From: Stutzerimonas stutzeri
GTDB taxonomy: Bacteria; Pseudomonadota; Gammaproteobacteria; Pseudomonadales; Pseudomonadaceae
Direction: 5' to 3'
Assembly: GCF_024448695.1 (NCBI RefSeq)
Contig: NZ_JAMOHY010000003.1
Coordinates: 186,001 to 250,000 of the forward strand
Length of the DNA stretch: 64,000 bases
Positions within the stretch are counted from its first letter, which is position 1. The number at the start of each line of letters is the position of its first letter. The notes beneath the pieces were generated by a model. The model was not told where the DNA came from. It ran no database searches and saw only the letters and a program-made list of their open reading frames with translations. Below, in pieces: positions 61,946 through 64,000 of this stretch. The position numbers and the translations under genes were made by a program.

Positions 61946-63115
61946 ATGGGTAAAACGCTAAAGGAAATAGCCGAAGAAATAAAAGGCATCAAGAAGAAGG
62001 TGCAGTTGATCTACGCCTTCAACGGCACGGGCAAAACGCGCCTGTCACGAGAGTTCAAGCAACTCATCGCCCCAAAAGTGGATGCTAATGAAGATGGCGA
62101 TATGGCGGATCAACCAGGGCTGTCGCGTAACAAAATTCTCTATTACAGCGCTTTCACTGAAGACTTGTTCTATTGGGATAACGACCTTAGCGGCGACGCC
62201 GAACCCAGGCTGAAAATCCAACCTAATACCTTTACGGATTGGATATTGATGGATCAAGGGCAAGATCAGAATGTCATCACTACCTTTCAGCGTTATACCA
62301 ACGACAAGCTCACGCCACGGTTCAATGCAGAGCAAAAAGACGAGCAGACAGGCGAGGTCAATCTCAAAGCCTTTTCCGAGGTCACTTTTTCTCTCGAACG
62401 TGGAAATGATGATGAACGTTCGGGCAATTTGAAAATATCCAAGGGCGAAGAAAGCAATTTTATCTGGAGTATTTTCTATACGCTACTTGAACAGGTAATT
62501 GGCGTGCTCAATGTCGCTGAGCCGACTGATCGTGAAACTGACCAATTCAATCAGTTGGAATATGTATTCATTGACGATCCAGTCAGCTCTTTGGATGAGG
62601 ATCACCTGATTCAGCTAGCGGTAAATTTGGGCCAGTTGATAAAGTCGAGCGAGTCAGGCGTAAAATTCATTGTGTCCACGCACAGCGCGCTTTTTTATAA
62701 CGTGCTTTATAACGAAGTAGGCGCCAAGAGCGGTTATATTCTCAGCCGTTTGGACGATGGCACCTATGTGCATGAGGAAAAGGAAGGCGACTCGAACAAG
62801 AGCTTTTCTTACCATCTGCATATTAAATCGCTTATCGAGCAAGCAGTCGCTACCAATAGTGTACAGCGCTACCATTTTGCTCTACTGCGTAACCTGTATG
62901 AAAAGACCGCCAATTTCCTCGGGTATCGGCGATGGTCTGAATTGTTGCCAGAGGATAAGAAGGCTTACGCCAGTCGGGTTATGAATTTTTATCCCCACAA
63001 CACCTTGTCCAACGAAGAGATCGCTGAGCCGACACCGCCCGAAAAAGAGATGGTTGGTCTATTGCTTGAAAAGCTGAATACCTATGGTTACTGGCAGCAG
63101 AAAGAAAACGGTTGA
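61946..63115 (+). CDS. prrC: PrrC-type anticodon nuclease (tRNA-Lys ribonuclease)
   Basis: A 389-residue protein closely matching E. coli PrrC from end to end. ABC-ATPase-like domain: Walker A AFNGTGKT (24-31), signature-like KGEES (166-170), Walker [13 protein letters not shown] (206-217), switch His STHS (244-247). Nuclease domain: the lysine-anticodon recognition segment [10 protein letters not shown] (281-290) and the catalytic triad Arg315, Glu319, His351, equivalent by spacing to Arg320, Glu324 and His356 of E. coli PrrC. PrrC stays silent while bound to the type IC restriction complex; phage anti-restriction (T4 Stp) and dTTP release it to cut tRNA-Lys at the anticodon and stop phage translation. 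It follows hsdS by one base, the classical prr order. Activity here is inferred from intact motifs. Confidence 0.92.
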   Translation: MGKTLKEIAEEIKGIKKKVQLIYAFNGTGKTRLSREFKQLIAPKVDANEDGDMADQPGLSRNKILYYSAFTEDLFYWDNDLSGDAEPRLKIQPNTFTDWILMDQGQDQNVITTFQRYTNDKLTPRFNAEQKDEQTGEVNLKAFSEVTFSLERGNDDERSGNLKISKGEESNFIWSIFYTLLEQVIGVLNVAEPTDRETDQFNQLEYVFIDDPVSSLDEDHLIQLAVNLGQLIKSSESGVKFIVSTHSALFYNVLYNEVGAKSGYILSRLDDGTYVHEEKEGDSNKSFSYHLHIKSLIEQAVATNSVQRYHFALLRNLYEKTANFLGYRRWSELLPEDKKAYASRVMNFYPHNTLSNEEIAEPTPPEKEMVGLLLEKLNTYGYWQQKENG

Positions 63116-63245
63116 TGAGCATATTTTTTGGCGGGTAGCGGTTTGCCTTGGTGAGGATCACCCCAGCGATTGCTGCCAGGCGCTGGCAGTTATCAAACAG
63201 CACATCAAGCCTCGCCAAACCCTTGGCGTGCTGGCGGTGAATGAA

Positions 63246-63270
63246 GTTGTCCCACAGCCTGTGGGACAAC
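63246..63270. promoter_or_regulatory. Perfect 11-bp inverted repeat between prrC and the RhuM-like gene
   Basis: GTTGTCCCACA, loop GCC, TGTGGGACAAC, 31 bp before the ATG at 63302. No T tract follows (TGCCCTAGC), so an operator or RNA hairpin affecting the downstream gene is as likely as a terminator. Confidence 0.5.
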
Positions 63271-63301
63271 TGCCCTAGCGGCATGATCCATGAGGAAAAA
63301 C

Positions 63302-64000
63302 ATGGCCAAGAACAACATCACACTGCGCGATCAAACCACTGAGTTTCTGCTCTACACCGCGCCCAATGGTGCGATCAAAGTGGAGGTGTTGCTCAGCAAT
63401 GAGAATATTTGGCTGACGCAGAAGCGCATGGCCGAGCTGTTTTGTGTGGGCGTGCCTGCCATTTCCAAGCATCTGAAGAATATTTTTGATAGCGGCGAGC
63501 TGGTGGAAGAAGTGGTTGTTTCCATTTTGGAAACAACCACTGAACATGGCGCAGTGGCAGGCCTGACCCAAACCCAGCAGGTGAAGTACTACAATCTGGA
63601 TGCGGTGATTTCGGTGGGCTACCGGGTCAATTCGGCACAGGCGACGCAATTCCGTATCTGGGCGACGGCCTTGATCAAGGAATACATCATCAAGGGCTTT
63701 GCCATGGATGATGAGCGGCTGAAAAATGGCCGTTACTTTGGCAAAGACTATTTCCGTGAATTGCTGGAGCGCGTGCGCTCCATTCGCGCCAGCGAGCGGC
63801 GCATCTATCAGCAAATCACCGATATTTTTGCCGAGTGCAGCATCGATTACGCCCCCAAATCTGAAACCACCCGGTTGTTCTATGCCCATGTGCAAGACAA
63901 GTTTCACTTTGCCATTACCGGCCATACGGCGGCAGAAATCATTGCCTTGCATGCCGACGCAAACAAACCCTTGATGGGCATGAGCACCTACAAGAATGCG
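63302..64000 (+). CDS. RhuM-family protein (3' end outside window)
   Basis: The frame is open from ATG 63302 to the end of the window (233 codons). The N-terminal part reads TTEFLLYTAPNGAIKVEVLLSNENIWLTQKRMAELFCVG, then AISKHLKNIFDSGEL, a winged-helix-like block, followed by QVKYYNLDAVISVGYRVNS and QFRIWATALIKEYIIKGFAMDDERLK. These are the RhuM (virulence RhuM) family signatures. Such genes are frequent inside type I R-M loci, often between hsdS and hsdR. Role unknown; DNA binding is suggested by the N-terminal helix-turn-helix. Confidence 0.85.
   Translation, partial: MAKNNITLRDQTTEFLLYTAPNGAIKVEVLLSNENIWLTQKRMAELFCVGVPAISKHLKNIFDSGELVEEVVVSILETTTEHGAVAGLTQTQQVKYYNLDAVISVGYRVNSAQATQFRIWATALIKEYIIKGFAMDDERLKNGRYFGKDYFRELLERVRSIRASERRIYQQITDIFAECSIDYAPKSETTRLFYAHVQDKFHFAITGHTAAEIIALHADANKPLMGMSTYKNA

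Noticed and set aside
61946..63115. Reading this gene as a generic AAA ATPase or as RloC
   Set aside because: RloC is much longer with a zinc-hook coiled coil; this protein has PrrC length, the PrrC recognition segment and triad spacing, and the PrrC genomic position.
62979..63284. Minus-strand frame of 101 codons across the prrC-rhuM gap
   Set aside because: Overlaps the conserved prrC C-terminus, starts within the 63246-63270 hairpin vicinity and resembles no protein I know; could be a relic but cannot be supported.

Overview
The window reads as a chromosomal segment of a GC-rich gammaproteobacterium of the Pseudomonas stutzeri group (Stutzerimonas). From memory, its gene order follows Pseudomonas aeruginosa PAO1 from about PA5310 down to PA5239: pauB4-lrp-dadA, pauR-cycB-xpt, rep-betT-comM-glnK, lptM-lysA-dapF-xerC, cyaY-rnk-cyaA, argH-algZ-algR-hemCD-hemX-hemY, algQ-algP, hemB-ppk-ppx-trxA-rho. 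The traces of two linked amt genes behind glnK recall P. stutzeri A1501. No rRNA, tRNA, CRISPR array or complete insertion sequence was seen.

Region by region. 1-9650: the end of a chemoreceptor gene, an exported protein of unknown function, a phospholipase D-like lipoprotein, and an amino acid/polyamine block (PauB/PuuB-type oxidase, Lrp, frameshifted dadA, a YkvI-like carrier, RidA, a PauR-like regulator, cytochrome c5). 9700-15400: xanthine salvage, a GAPDH-family enzyme, and an inducible-looking pair (iron alcohol dehydrogenase plus mmsA) with an IclR regulator and two matching palindromic operators. 15500-24030: rep, betT, comM, ubiK, then glnK, a decayed amtB1 remnant and amtB2. 24100-30800: yjbQ, sutA, the lptM-lysA-dapF-DUF484-xerC-HAD operon, cyaY and rnk. 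30990-36630: cyaA, small uncharacterised genes and an NnrS protein. 36670-46810: argH, the AlgZ/AlgR system, the heme genes hemC-hemD-hemX-hemY, dsbB, algQ, algP. 46870-58830: an ABC-F protein, an MscS channel, TerC, LysE, ElbB, hemB, polyphosphate genes, trxA, rho.

The most interesting part is the right edge (59100-64000), directly behind the rho terminator. It is an accessory island with a type IC (EcoR124-like) restriction-modification locus: hsdM, hsdS, and immediately behind hsdS a full-length homolog of PrrC, the tRNA-Lys anticodon nuclease that guards such systems against phage anti-restriction. It keeps the ATPase motifs, the lysine-anticodon recognition segment and the Arg-Glu-His catalytic triad. 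hsdS carries the tandem 12-bp TAEL-coding repeats known to change target spacing in the EcoR124 family. A RhuM-like gene runs off the end, and hsdR probably lies beyond it.

Other signals are a one-base frameshift in dadA, an eroded amtB1 between glnK and amtB2, a 241-bp MITE-like element with perfect 11-bp terminal inverted repeats plus a degenerate copy before cyaA, and short CGTAGGGTGGA-type palindromic repeats on both sides of rep. All functions are inferred from sequence reading and remembered family knowledge; no database search was run.
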